Part shown: piece by piece, positions 9,101-16,032 of the stretch
Position numbering within the stretch: position 1 is the stretch's first letter
How the letters are laid out: each line of letters begins with the position of its first letter
Source of the DNA: Thalassiosira profunda
Lineage: Eukaryota; Bacillariophyta; Thalassiosirophyceae; Thalassiosirales; Thalassiosiraceae
Direction: 5' to 3'
DNA: 24,352 nucleotides
Assembly (NCBI GenBank): GCA_036939355.1
Contig: JALLAP010000368.1
Coordinates: 1 to 24,352 of the forward strand
Notes under the pieces: generated by a model
Databases searched by the model: none
What the model was told of the DNA's origin: nothing
Seen by the model: only the letters and a program-made list of their open reading frames with translations
Made by a program: the position numbers and the translations under genes

Positions 9101-11554
9101 TTACATGTTCAGTGCTGTCTCGACAGCTGTGGTCACGCCGTTTAGTGTATCGGGGTCGAGAGGCACATTGGGCATCGGCGCATCCACCACCATTTGCAGA
9201 TTGCCCACCAACGCGACGAGTTCATTTTCCACGTATTGAGAATAGTCGCCAACAATTTGCGCCATGTCCGACAAAGTCGCATGCGTCACACCATCGTAAG
9301 CCGAGGTCGCATATGCCATCAACTGCGAGCTCGCGTCGTTGACAGTAGAGGTGGCCTGCAACGCCCAATCGGCGCCGTCTTTGCCGCTGATGACGTAAAT
9401 GGCAGCGTTAGCCATCTTCAAGAGAATATCTGCAATGGCAACGACAAGCGCCATGAGGTGCTGAATGATCTCCCTTATCGAAAGGTCTCCAATGCTCCTG
9501 ATGATAGATACAACGGTGTGGATGGCATTGTCAAGGGCGGACGTGACCGATGTTTGCACGTTGGACAGGATGGAGGATACGCTCGTCCCGGCGACTGCCT
9601 GCAATATGAAGTCAAGAAACTTGACGATGACGCCGCCGATGAATTGGACGGCCGCGATGACGCTGTTCCCTAGGTCCGAGAGTGAGGCACCGCCCACGCG
9701 TTCGCCTAGATTCCATTCTGGTAGATGCGGGGGTTGCATATTCACACTGGGGAGGTTTGGTGGTGGTGGAATGTTGATGTTGGGCAAGTTTGGTTGCTGC
9801 ACGTTGACATTGGGCAGTTGTGGCGGCGGCATGTTCGCTTGGGGCATTGGCGGCGCCTGCATATTCAAGTTGGGCGGCTGCACCCCCGCTGCAGCACTCT
9901 GGGCCGGGGCTGCCATTCCCGCCACGCCCTCGCCGGCGCTCTTCACGGAAGAGCTCATTCCGGCCAGCCCCTCGCCAACAGATGCAGCACCGCTCTGGAC
10001 GGCGTTGCCGAGGGCCATGAATCCAGACGCCCCCTGATCGGCCACCTTGCCTAACTTTCCAGATAGGCCCTCGAGCGAGTTGGTGGCCTCGGCCACCTTG
10101 TCGCCCAGCCCCTCGAACGAGTGGGACAGGGAATTCAGCAACGTGTCCAGCTTTTCCTTGGACGCGCCGCCGACCTCCTTCGCCGACGCCAGTGCCTCCT
10201 CCACCGACGACAAAGGCGACATATGCATTTCGGAAAACGGATTGGACATCTTTGGCACCTCGACGTGCCCCAGCTTCTCCTTGATCGCATCGCTCATAAG
10301 ACCAGGGCTCGGAGGCTTGGCCGAGGAAAAGGCCTTTGTAGCGGCGGAGCCACCGTCGATTTGCATCCCATCGTAATTCAACTCCGAGAGCTGGGAAGAG
10401 AGAGCGTCCGCAGCTCCAGTGTTGACATCGGAGATGGCTGCTTGGTTCGGCACTCCTTCCACCGGCGCATCCATGGTAAGGTACGCCGAAGCTGCCGCGC
10501 TCGCCACGTCGTTGTACGAGACGGCCGCGTCCCCGAGGCCAACGCTCGACGATGCGTAGGCGTTGGCCGCAGTGCCGGCATCCAATCCGCTGCCACTGCC
10601 GATCACATCTTGCATCACCTGCTGCCCCACATTGGCACTGTTCTCTGCCAAGTAGGATCCGTAACTGTGCATTCCTCCGCCCACGTCTTGTGGTGTAACA
10701 TGACCCAGGTCCGGCTGCTCCACAGTTGGAATGGACGAGGCCAAATCCCGCAGGGCGTTGGAGCCTCCCTGGGAATGCCACTGGGCGAAGCTTTCCGAGC
10801 CACCGACGCCTGCGTCGGGTGGAACCGCAGTGGTCGCCCCGTCAGGAACAGCCGCAGAGTAGCTCGACGCAGCACTGGCCAACTCGGCGCTGTTGCTACT
10901 GGCCGCGTACTCGGTGGCATATCCCTCCAACCCGCCGCTGTTTATTTCCTCCATATTGCTGCCGGCATCGGCCATCTGCACCCCCCAGCTCAGGTAGTTG
11001 ACGTTGGCATACAGGGAAGGATCGTAACCTTCCGCGGCCATCGTCACCGCAGCCGCGGAGGCGAAGGCTGGAACAGTCTGCTCGGCAAAGGCCTGCACCG
11101 GCGAATACTCGTAACTTGCAGCCTGTTTCAATGCTCCAGCCACAGATGCTGCATATTCACCACCGGTCGCCTCTCCCGAATGAAACGCCACCGTCCCCTC
11201 CCTTGACGCCTTCTGCAATTCTGTGGAGAGCTGTGTGAGGAATTCTTCCGCGGACGGCACCTCCACCGATTTGGTTTGCAACGCGCGGACATACGAGCTC
11301 GTGGCGGGGAACAAATGTGGGTGATCGGCGATCGATTCCAGAGGGCGGGACGGGTCGAGGTACGCCGGCCGCGCGGCCAGCTGCAGTTGAGTGGCATGGG
11401 GTGCACCGTCTCCAAGGGAGGAAGGTGCTCGTCGTCGTTGGCGGCGGTGGGGCGGCGCGAAGGCAGCGGCGTCCCGCGGCAAAGAGGCGGCGAGGAGGAG
11501 CAGTCCGCCGCCGCTGCCGGCCATGCGGGAGGCCGGGCGCCGGCGGGACGTCAT
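9101..11554 (-). CDS. Predicted plastid-targeted 817-aa protein of unknown function
   Basis: Single uninterrupted exon. The start MTSRRRPASRMAG is followed by GGGLLLLAASLPRDAAA and then FAPPHRRQRRR, with a predicted cut between A31 and F32. This fits the A|FAP signal-peptide and transit-peptide junction of diatom and cryptophyte plastid proteins, with a basic Ser/Pro-rich stretch after it. An internal Met at residue 11 could also serve as start. Residues about 80-400 are rich in Ala, Ser, Tyr and Gly with short helical stretches. Residues about 440-540 are amphipathic (KEKLDTLLNSLSHSFEGLGD, KVAEATNSLEGLSGKLGKV). Residues about 555-613 form a degenerate Pro/Asn repeat (QLPNVNV, NLPNINI, NLPSVNM, HLPEWNL). 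Two hydrophobic segments follow: VIAAVQFIGGVIVKFLDFIL near 640, and HLMALVVAIADILLKMANAA near 710. They could be membrane or membrane-associated helices. I recognise no family. Thylakoid or pyrenoid association is a guess. Confidence 0.75.
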   Translation of the reverse strand: MTSRRRPASRMAGSGGGLLLLAASLPRDAAAFAPPHRRQRRRAPSSLGDGAPHATQLQLAARPAYLDPSRPLESIADHPHLFPATSSYVRALQTKSVEVPSAEEFLTQLSTELQKASREGTVAFHSGEATGGEYAASVAGALKQAASYEYSPVQAFAEQTVPAFASAAAVTMAAEGYDPSLYANVNYLSWGVQMADAGSNMEEINSGGLEGYATEYAASSNSAELASAASSYSAAVPDGATTAVPPDAGVGGSESFAQWHSQGGSNALRDLASSIPTVEQPDLGHVTPQDVGGGMHSYGSYLAENSANVGQQVMQDVIGSGSGLDAGTAANAYASSSVGLGDAAVSYNDVASAAASAYLTMDAPVEGVPNQAAISDVNTGAADALSSQLSELNYDGMQIDGGSAATKAFSSAKPPSPGLMSDAIKEKLGHVEVPKMSNPFSEMHMSPLSSVEEALASAKEVGGASKEKLDTLLNSLSHSFEGLGDKVAEATNSLEGLSGKLGKVADQGASGFMALGNAVQSGAASVGEGLAGMSSSVKSAGEGVAGMAAPAQSAAAGVQPPNLNMQAPPMPQANMPPPQLPNVNVQQPNLPNINIPPPPNLPSVNMQPPHLPEWNLGERVGGASLSDLGNSVIAAVQFIGGVIVKFLDFILQAVAGTSVSSILSNVQTSVTSALDNAIHTVVSIIRSIGDLSIREIIQHLMALVVAIADILLKMANAAIYVISGKDGADWALQATSTVNDASSQLMAYATSAYDGVTHATLSDMAQIVGDYSQYVENELVALVGNLQMVVDAPMPNVPLDPDTLNGVTTAVETALNM

Positions 11555-11774
11555 GGCGAGGGGCGGGGGGTGGCGGCTCTAGAGACTACCGCGGCGCTGG
11601 GGAGCTGTTTCAGGCGGCAAAGACGCGCGAGGGGAAGAACACGCAATCGGCCCACGGTGTCAGGGCTCACGCACAGAGAAACTGCCCACGCACGCTGGCG
11701 GCACTTTCGACTTTCACGTGGAAAGTGAAAAGCGGCTTGCCGGCTATGGCCCCCGGCCGCTTGCGCTGAAGAAC
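11555..11774. promoter_or_regulatory. Short divergent promoter region between the plastid-protein and HA-domain genes
   Basis: These 220 bp separate two head-to-head start codons and must hold both 5' regions. The part next to the plastid-protein start is strongly G-rich on the plus strand (gaggggcggggggtgg). I see no clear TATA box or RNA gene. A GTG-initiated extension of the HA gene back to 11718 is open but unlikely to be used. Confidence 0.4.
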
Positions 11775-13123
11775 ATGGAGGCGACCGCACCATCAGGCGT
11801 CGGCGGGAGCAAGGCGGCGTCCGCTCGAAAGGCGGGGCCGGCGGCGGGCGCGGATGACCGCGATATCAGCGACGATGTGCCGCTCTTCGCCTTTGATGCA
11901 TCCAACACGGAGACCCTCAGCCGCAGTGGGGGGCGGCCGAAGCGGAAGCTCAAGGCCATCGCGCGCTTCGAGTCCATGTCCTGGGCGGGATCCAGCGTCC
12001 TTTGCAAAATCGGGGAGGGATTCGCTTGTCCGCAATGTGCTGGTGAGTTTGCTTCGTCTGGTTCAGGTTTGCATATCAAACGCTCACATCGCGTGTCCAT
12101 TCAGCTACGTGCTCATACGACGCCAAGGAGTGCACCGAGTGTCGACTCCCGTGCTATTACGAAGCGGGGATGGGTGCGTTGGTGATGAAAGAGAGGGAAA
12201 TTGACCAGGCGCAACAGCATCTAGTCCAGAAGCGAGCCCCCCGCCGGAAGAAGGCGAAGGGCGATGGATCGCTTGCCAGGCGGGCCGCGAAGGAAGAGGA
12301 GGACCCCGCTCTAAACCAGCAGTCTCCTCGGACGAAGGGGGGCGACGACAATCAGGTTGCCACCGGAGTGGAGGCTGCGTGGGACGAGGAAGAGGAGAGG
12401 CTGGGGGCGCTCATTTACAAATTCAGCCGGACCGCCCAGGCGAGGGCCGATGCGGAGGAGAAGAAGAGACGTCGGTCAATCGCGGCGCCACACAGCGGCG
12501 GGGATGAATTGCAGCCCCCGACGAAGAAGCGGGGGAGGAAGGCCGAGAAGGAGGGGGCGTCGCCGCTGACGGCTGCGGCGGCGACCCGTATCACCACCCA
12601 TCGCGACGAAACTCCGACAAAGCGGGAGATTTATGAGGAAAACAAATGGGCCAAGCGCTACGATCAACTCCAGGAGTATAAAAAAGAGCATGGGCACTGC
12701 AACGTCCCTCGCAAATATGAAAAGAACCCTCAGCTGGGAGAGTGGGTGCACACTCAGCGCAATTTTCGCAAGAAGGGAAAGCTCTCAGGTGACCGCATAC
12801 AGCGCTTGAATGGGCTCGGATTTCAATGGAGGCTACCCAATGTAGGCAATCGCCAGGATGAACTGTGGAACGAGCGATATGAGCTTCTCAAGGCTTACAA
12901 AACTAAGCACGGGCACTGCAATGTCCCGCAGAGATATGCCAAGGTCCCTCAGCTGGGAAGGTGGGTGGCCAATCAGCGCCTTCGTTGCAAGAACGGAAAA
13001 GTCTCCGATGACCGTGTCAGTCGCTTGGAGAAGATTGGGTTCCAGTGGAGGATTGGCACAGGCAAGAATAGACAATTACGTACAGAAGAGCCCCAGCAAT
13101 GCAAAGCCCAACGATGGAAATGA
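11775..13123 (+). CDS. Helicase-associated (HA) domain protein with a twin CX2CX3C cysteine cluster
   Basis: Two exons, 11775-12042 and 12105-13123, with a 62-nt intron (GTGAGT...ATTCAG, phase 1), give 428 aa. Six Cys follow the pattern CX2CX3C-X6-CX2CX3C at residues 85, 88, 92, 99, 102 and 106; the intron splits the first half-site. This should bind zinc, possibly two ions. Basic AT-hook-like pieces GGRPKRKLK and KKRGRK and a charged Lys/Arg/Glu region suggest a nuclear DNA-binding protein. Two HA domains (Pfam PF03457 type) lie at about 271-332 and 342-405. Both share YKxxHGHCNVPxxY, PQLGxWVxxQR and the closing GFQW. HA repeats are abundant in diatoms, often without a helicase, and their function is poorly known. 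No helicase motor is present. The start is the first ATG in frame. The frame closes 27 codons after the second HA domain, but coding-like sequence continues in other frames. Confidence 0.82.
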
Positions 13124-13729
13124 GCAGCCAGCTGCTGACAAAAATGATCACGGGGCTGCGAGCGCGACCGGCACGACGCGGGCGAGGAGCAACTGTGATT
13201 TGAGTTCCGAGGCAAATTGTTCGGCGACGTGGAGGCCTGCTCTTCCGGGTCAAATCATGTTGGATCCAGCTCGCAACGGCTTGTCATATTCCAGAGATGA
13301 GGTATTGGCCTTCTCAATGCGGATCGAGCAATCTGCACTCATAGAGGCAATCCAAGGATCCATTTATGGTCCAACGGGGGAAACAGTGCGAAAATATCTC
13401 ACTCCCTCGCCCGCGCCGTCGTGGAAGACTGATGAAGATGATCTGATGAATGAGATGAAGGAGGCGAGTTGATGGCGCCCACTGAGGTGGTGGCAAGGCA
13501 AAACAAAAGCCAGTGGCAGAGCGCTCTTGCTGCACACGCCACATTGATGAGCGATGGCAAAATATTCATGTCAAAGACGACGTTGGACGGCAATAACCTT
13601 GCCATCCTCCGGGATTTCATCGCTAAGCATGGGATGGGGGAGACACCTCCCGCCGGGTCCGAATCGGGTGAAGCGGATGGGGGCGTGGACATGTTGTGTG
13701 GGGAGGGGATCGTCGACGAGGACCGCTAG
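13124..13729 (+). pseudogene. Frame-shifted continuation of the HA-domain gene (two coding-like frames)
   Basis: After the HA stop, plausible protein continues in the next frame from about 13065 (DNYVQKSPSNAKPNDGNEQ) to a TGA at 13470-13472. It includes SYSRDEVLAFSMRIEQSALI and YGPTGETVRKYLTPSPAPSW. The original frame then resumes from 13472 (MAPTEVVARQNKSQWQSALA, then LDGNNLAILRDFIAKHGMG) to a TAG at 13727-13729. No good splice sites of sensible size explain the switches. A +1 shift near 13070 and a compensating shift near 13470 would give a protein of about 630 aa. Options are single-base assembly errors, a decayed gene, or unrecognised splicing. Assembly error is attractive because other artefacts occur in this window. 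Confidence 0.55.
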
Positions 13730-13920
13730 AGGAGAAAGCACGCTAGTGTTTGTGTTGATGTCTCAACCTCTAATAAGCAACAACGATTTGGCCTTCTTTT
13801 GGATCGCCAAACAACCTTGTTGTGCAGTCCTTGCTCGACGTTGCATTGGGAAAGTTGTTGGTGCCAATTCCTAGATCAGAGAGTAGACACAAGCAGCTTC
13901 GTTACAAATTTAGCTTTACC
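13730..13920. other. Convergent intergenic region, with a possible extra last exon of the coiled-coil gene
   Basis: These 191 bp separate the HA reading frames and the coiled-coil stop. On the minus strand, the coiled-coil stop codon overlaps a good donor (GTAAGG). A good acceptor, CTGATCTAG, lies about 50 nt downstream and would splice in phase to an open frame ending at a TAG near 13732. The peptide so added does not look clearly coding, so I keep the stop at 13921. Confidence 0.35.
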
Positions 13921-14928
13921 TTACCCATCCAGATGTGCTTTCAACATCAGCACCTTCTTCCGTGTTTGTGCTAGTTCCCTGGCCATTTCCATGGCGATGC
14001 CGAGATGTTGCGACGTGCGCGTTTGCGAGCTCCAGGTCTGGAAGGCTTGCTGCATGGCAGCCCGTTGATGGCGCTTGTCAAAGTTTCCCATCATGACAGC
14101 CCCCGCTTCTTTCAATTTCGATTGGTCTACGTCTGACAGAGCTGTTGGGGTCAGCCTCATCACCTTGTTCTCCTCCTCGAGCTCGGCGATGCGGCTCTGA
14201 AGTGCAGTCTTCATGGTCTTCAGCTCCTCCAACATGTCGGCATGCTGCGCCACAAAGTTCATCGCGGGCGCAGAGCCACCGTCGCTCCCTTTTGCCTTTG
14301 GCGTTACTGTTTCTGCAGTGACTTGCTGGGGGCGGCTTTCCGTTGCACGTTCTAGCTCAAGCATGTACTTCTGGATCAACATTGACGCCTGCTCGACAAA
14401 TTGCGCAATGTATTCCACTTCATTCGACCAGGTTGTGGGGGGTGGCAGCTGCGATGGAAATCCCTCGAGCTTTGCGGCATGCAGTGCGGTAATTGCTGCC
14501 AGCTTGCTCACAGCGGAAGTGACGTCATGGCTCAGCGTTTCATACTCCATCTTCGCTTTCTGCAGGTTGGACAGTTGGTGGCACTTTTCTTCGCATTCAC
14601 TCTTGAGCGTGTCTAGACTGGTTTGCAACCGCTTTGTTGCCTCTTCCAGGGTGCAAATGGAGTCCCTCTTCTCTGTCAGCTCGTCATGGATATTGGCATT
14701 TTCCTCGGAGAGATTATCACACTGAGACTCGAGCCCATCAATGATCGCTTGCTGCATCGCGCTCTGCTGTCGATGTTCCTCGGTAATGCGCAGAACCTGC
14801 TCCTGAAGCTGGGCTATCTCGGACGAGAGCGCACTCTGACGGTCAGCACTCGCCGCTAACAAGCTTGCTACGTCGTCGGGGGACGACACGTCGTCCCCGG
14901 CATCGGTCAGTAGGCCCTCAAAGGACGC
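13921..14928 (-). CDS. C-terminal coiled-coil exon of the large PDZ/coiled-coil protein
   Basis: A 336-codon open stretch on the minus strand, from a likely acceptor (CTTGGAAG before 14928, phase 0) to a TAA at 13921-13923. It starts ASFEGLLTDAGDDVSSPDDV and has long heptad-type segments (ALSSEIAQLQEQVLRITEEH, LTEKRDSICTLEEATKRLQT, ELKTMKTALQSRIAELEEEN). A Gly/Ser/Pro linker separates them, and the end is basic and helical. There is no convincing ATG at the start; the only initiation option is a GTG near 14889, which argues for an internal exon. The strand, composition and phase match the exons that end near 16033, so I treat it as the 3' exon of the 24104-16033 gene. If the intervening 1.1 kb is a misjoin, it could belong to another coiled-coil gene. 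Confidence 0.68.
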   Translation of the reverse strand, partial: ASFEGLLTDAGDDVSSPDDVASLLAASADRQSALSSEIAQLQEQVLRITEEHRQQSAMQQAIIDGLESQCDNLSEENANIHDELTEKRDSICTLEEATKRLQTSLDTLKSECEEKCHQLSNLQKAKMEYETLSHDVTSAVSKLAAITALHAAKLEGFPSQLPPPTTWSNEVEYIAQFVEQASMLIQKYMLELERATESRPQQVTAETVTPKAKGSDGGSAPAMNFVAQHADMLEELKTMKTALQSRIAELEEENKVMRLTPTALSDVDQSKLKEAGAVMMGNFDKRHQRAAMQQAFQTWSSQTRTSQHLGIAMEMARELAQTRKKVLMLKAHLDG

Positions 14929-14940
14929 CTTCCAAGATAC

Positions 14941-14972
14941 ACCCCTCGATTCAAAGATTCGAATCGAGGGGT
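14941..14972. repeat. Perfect 12-bp inverted repeat with 8-nt loop
   Basis: Arms 14941-14952 (acccctcgattc) and 14961-14972 (gaatcgaggggt) are exact reverse complements around the loop aaagattc. On the minus strand the hairpin would form 12 nt upstream of the acceptor of the last coiled-coil exon. It is not followed by a T-run, so it is not an obvious terminator. Confidence 0.9.
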
Positions 14973-15004
14973 TTCGGGCCTAACGTAAGACCCTAGTTAG
15001 TCTG

Positions 15005-15083
15005 GGCTAGTCCCTCCGGACACAGCGGGCATTGCCTGCACCTGGTTATGAGCCCGTACACGCTCATGCGTTACGGAGGAGCC
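15005..15083. other. Possible cloverleaf-like folded element
   Basis: An outer stem pairs GGCT with AGCC and CCTCCG with CGGAGG, with a 4-nt bulge between the two on the left side. Inside are two hairpins: atgagc-ccgtacac-gctcat (perfect 6 bp) and gcgggc-att-gcctgc (one mismatch). The size is close to a tRNA, but there is no TTCGA T-loop and no recognisable anticodon arm, so it is not called a tRNA. Confidence 0.35.
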
Positions 15084-15129
15084 AACATTGAGAGCAGGCT
15101 CGATCGCTCACAGAGAACGATTGAACCGA

Positions 15130-15153
15130 CCGGACGATTTTAAAAATCTCCGG
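15130..15153. repeat. Near-perfect inverted repeat around an AT core
   Basis: Pairs ccgga (15130-15134) with tccgg (15149-15153) and gatttt (15136-15141) with aaaatc (15143-15148), with one unpaired base on the left side and a single central base. Such a tight palindrome would extrude as a cruciform more readily than fold as RNA. Confidence 0.75.
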
Positions 15154-15247
15154 GCTCGCAACGTCGCTCCAGAGTCTCTCGACGCCTCGAGACACTCAAC
15201 CGACCTGACATTGCGCCAGGGTTACGTCTGCGATCGATTTCAACTGC

Positions 15248-15420
15248 GTAAAAGCAACCCTTGCGGCTCTGCGAAGACTTGCCATCTCTCGATCCCTTGT
15301 CTTCACGTTTTTGGAACACCGAACAATGACGCGATTTGCAATCTCTGCCGATCCAATGTGTAAAAGCACCCCCTTGCGGCTCTGCGAAGGCTTGCCATCT
15401 TATTGATCCCTTGCCTTCAC
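15248..15420. repeat. Diverged 60-bp direct repeat, two copies about 113 bp apart
   Basis: Copy 1 is 15248-15306 and copy 2 is 15360-15420. They share gtaaaagca, ttgcggctctgcgaag, cttgccatct, gatccctt and a final cttcac, with scattered substitutions and a 2-nt length difference. The sequence between the copies (15307-15359) is not repeated. The divergence indicates an older duplication than the 97-bp units. Confidence 0.85.
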
Positions 15421-15451
15421 ACATTGCGAGAAGCGGAACAGAATCGGTCAC

Positions 15452-15484
15452 ATCAAATGCACCAGGAGGAGCAGTGCATTTGAT
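15452..15484. repeat. Perfect 11-bp inverted repeat immediately before the 97-bp tandem array
   Basis: Arms 15452-15462 (atcaaatgcac) and 15474-15484 (gtgcatttgat) are exact reverse complements around an 11-nt spacer, caggaggagca. It ends 6 bp before the first 97-bp unit and may mark the array boundary. Confidence 0.9.
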
Positions 15485-15490
15485 AACTAA

Positions 15491-15787
15491 GCTCCCATCG
15501 TCGACGGCCAGGCTGAGCAGCCGCCGACGATCCCGCCGCTGGCTCTCCGAGCCCAGCAGCGAAGGCATGATACCTGATGCCGGTATCGCTCGCATCGTCG
15601 ACGGCCAGGCTGAGCAGCCGCCGACGATCCCGCCGCTGGCTCTCCGAGCCCAGCAGCGAAGGCATGATACCTGATGCCGGTATCGCTCGCATCGTCGACG
15701 GCCAGGCTGAGCAGCCGCCGACGATCCCGCCCCTGGCTCTCCGAGCCCAGCAGCGAGGGCATGATACCTGATGCCGGTATCGCTCGC
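15491..15787. repeat. Three 97-bp tandem units, each with three hairpins
   Basis: Units begin at 15491, 15588 and 15685 and differ by only a few substitutions; a fourth starts at 15782 and diverges after six bases. Each unit contains an imperfect 12-bp stem, atcgtcgacggc paired with gccgccgacgat (one mismatch, 11-nt loop). A second stem pairs gctggctc with gagcccagc (3-nt loop, one bulge). A third pairs gatacc with ggtatc around tgatgcc. Because 97 is not divisible by three, no conserved peptide can be encoded across units. The high identity suggests recent amplification or gene conversion. Confidence 0.93.
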
Positions 15788-15840
15788 CCAACAGTCGTCC
15801 ACACCTCTCGCAGTCACGACCCGCGACTCGAGGAGCACAA

Positions 15841-15900
15841 ACGACTGCGCAAACGACTGCGAAAATGACTGCGAAAACGATTGCACAAACGACTGCGCAA
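15841..15900. repeat. 12-bp tandem array, five copies
   Basis: Five consecutive 12-mers of the form acgactgcgcaa / acgactgcgaaa with one to three changes each fill exactly 60 bp. On the minus strand they would read as a QSF-type four-residue repeat in one frame, but this lies in a non-coding block. A smaller duplication, aaacttcgagca twice, sits near 15990-16015. Confidence 0.9.
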
Positions 15901-16032
15901 ACGTTTGACGCTTGCCCAGTTTGTCTCCCCAAACGGCTCCGTGTGCATCCCCAAACCCTCGGGAACAATCTGCTAACACTTCCGTCAAACTTCGAGCAAA
16001 CTTCGAGCAAACTGTGAACGAACTGCTCTCAC

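Larger units (their letters stand above)
14929..16032. other. Hairpin- and repeat-rich non-coding block inside the coiled-coil gene (candidate 1.1-kb intron)
   Basis: Bounded on the minus strand by a donor at 16032 (GTGAGA) and an acceptor ending at 14929, both phase 0. The block is about 1104 nt, while other introns here are 62-194 nt. It holds at least three perfect or near-perfect inverted repeats, a cloverleaf-like fold, a diverged 60-bp duplication, three 97-bp tandem units and a 12-bp array. Open frames across it depend on the repeats and change frame from unit to unit (97 is not a multiple of three), so they are not genes. It may be an intron enlarged by a mobile or satellite-like element, or sequence wrongly joined at the N at 16078. 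Confidence 0.6.

Noticed and set aside
8880..9239. 119-codon plus-strand open frame
   Set aside because: It overlaps the 3' end of the plastid-protein gene in antisense and has no coding character.
10121..11206. 361-codon plus-strand open frame
   Set aside because: It is antisense to the plastid-protein exon, whose own translation has a targeting motif and coherent composition.
15005..15083. tRNA gene
   Set aside because: It is cloverleaf-like in outline, but it lacks a T-loop consensus, A and B boxes and a 7-bp acceptor stem.
15491..15787. Hammerhead or other self-cleaving ribozyme in the 97-bp units
   Set aside because: A ctgatg sequence occurs, but the following A, the GAAA box and the required stem order are missing on both strands.
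15491..15900. CRISPR array
   Set aside because: The repeats are directly tandem without unique spacers, and the genome is eukaryotic.
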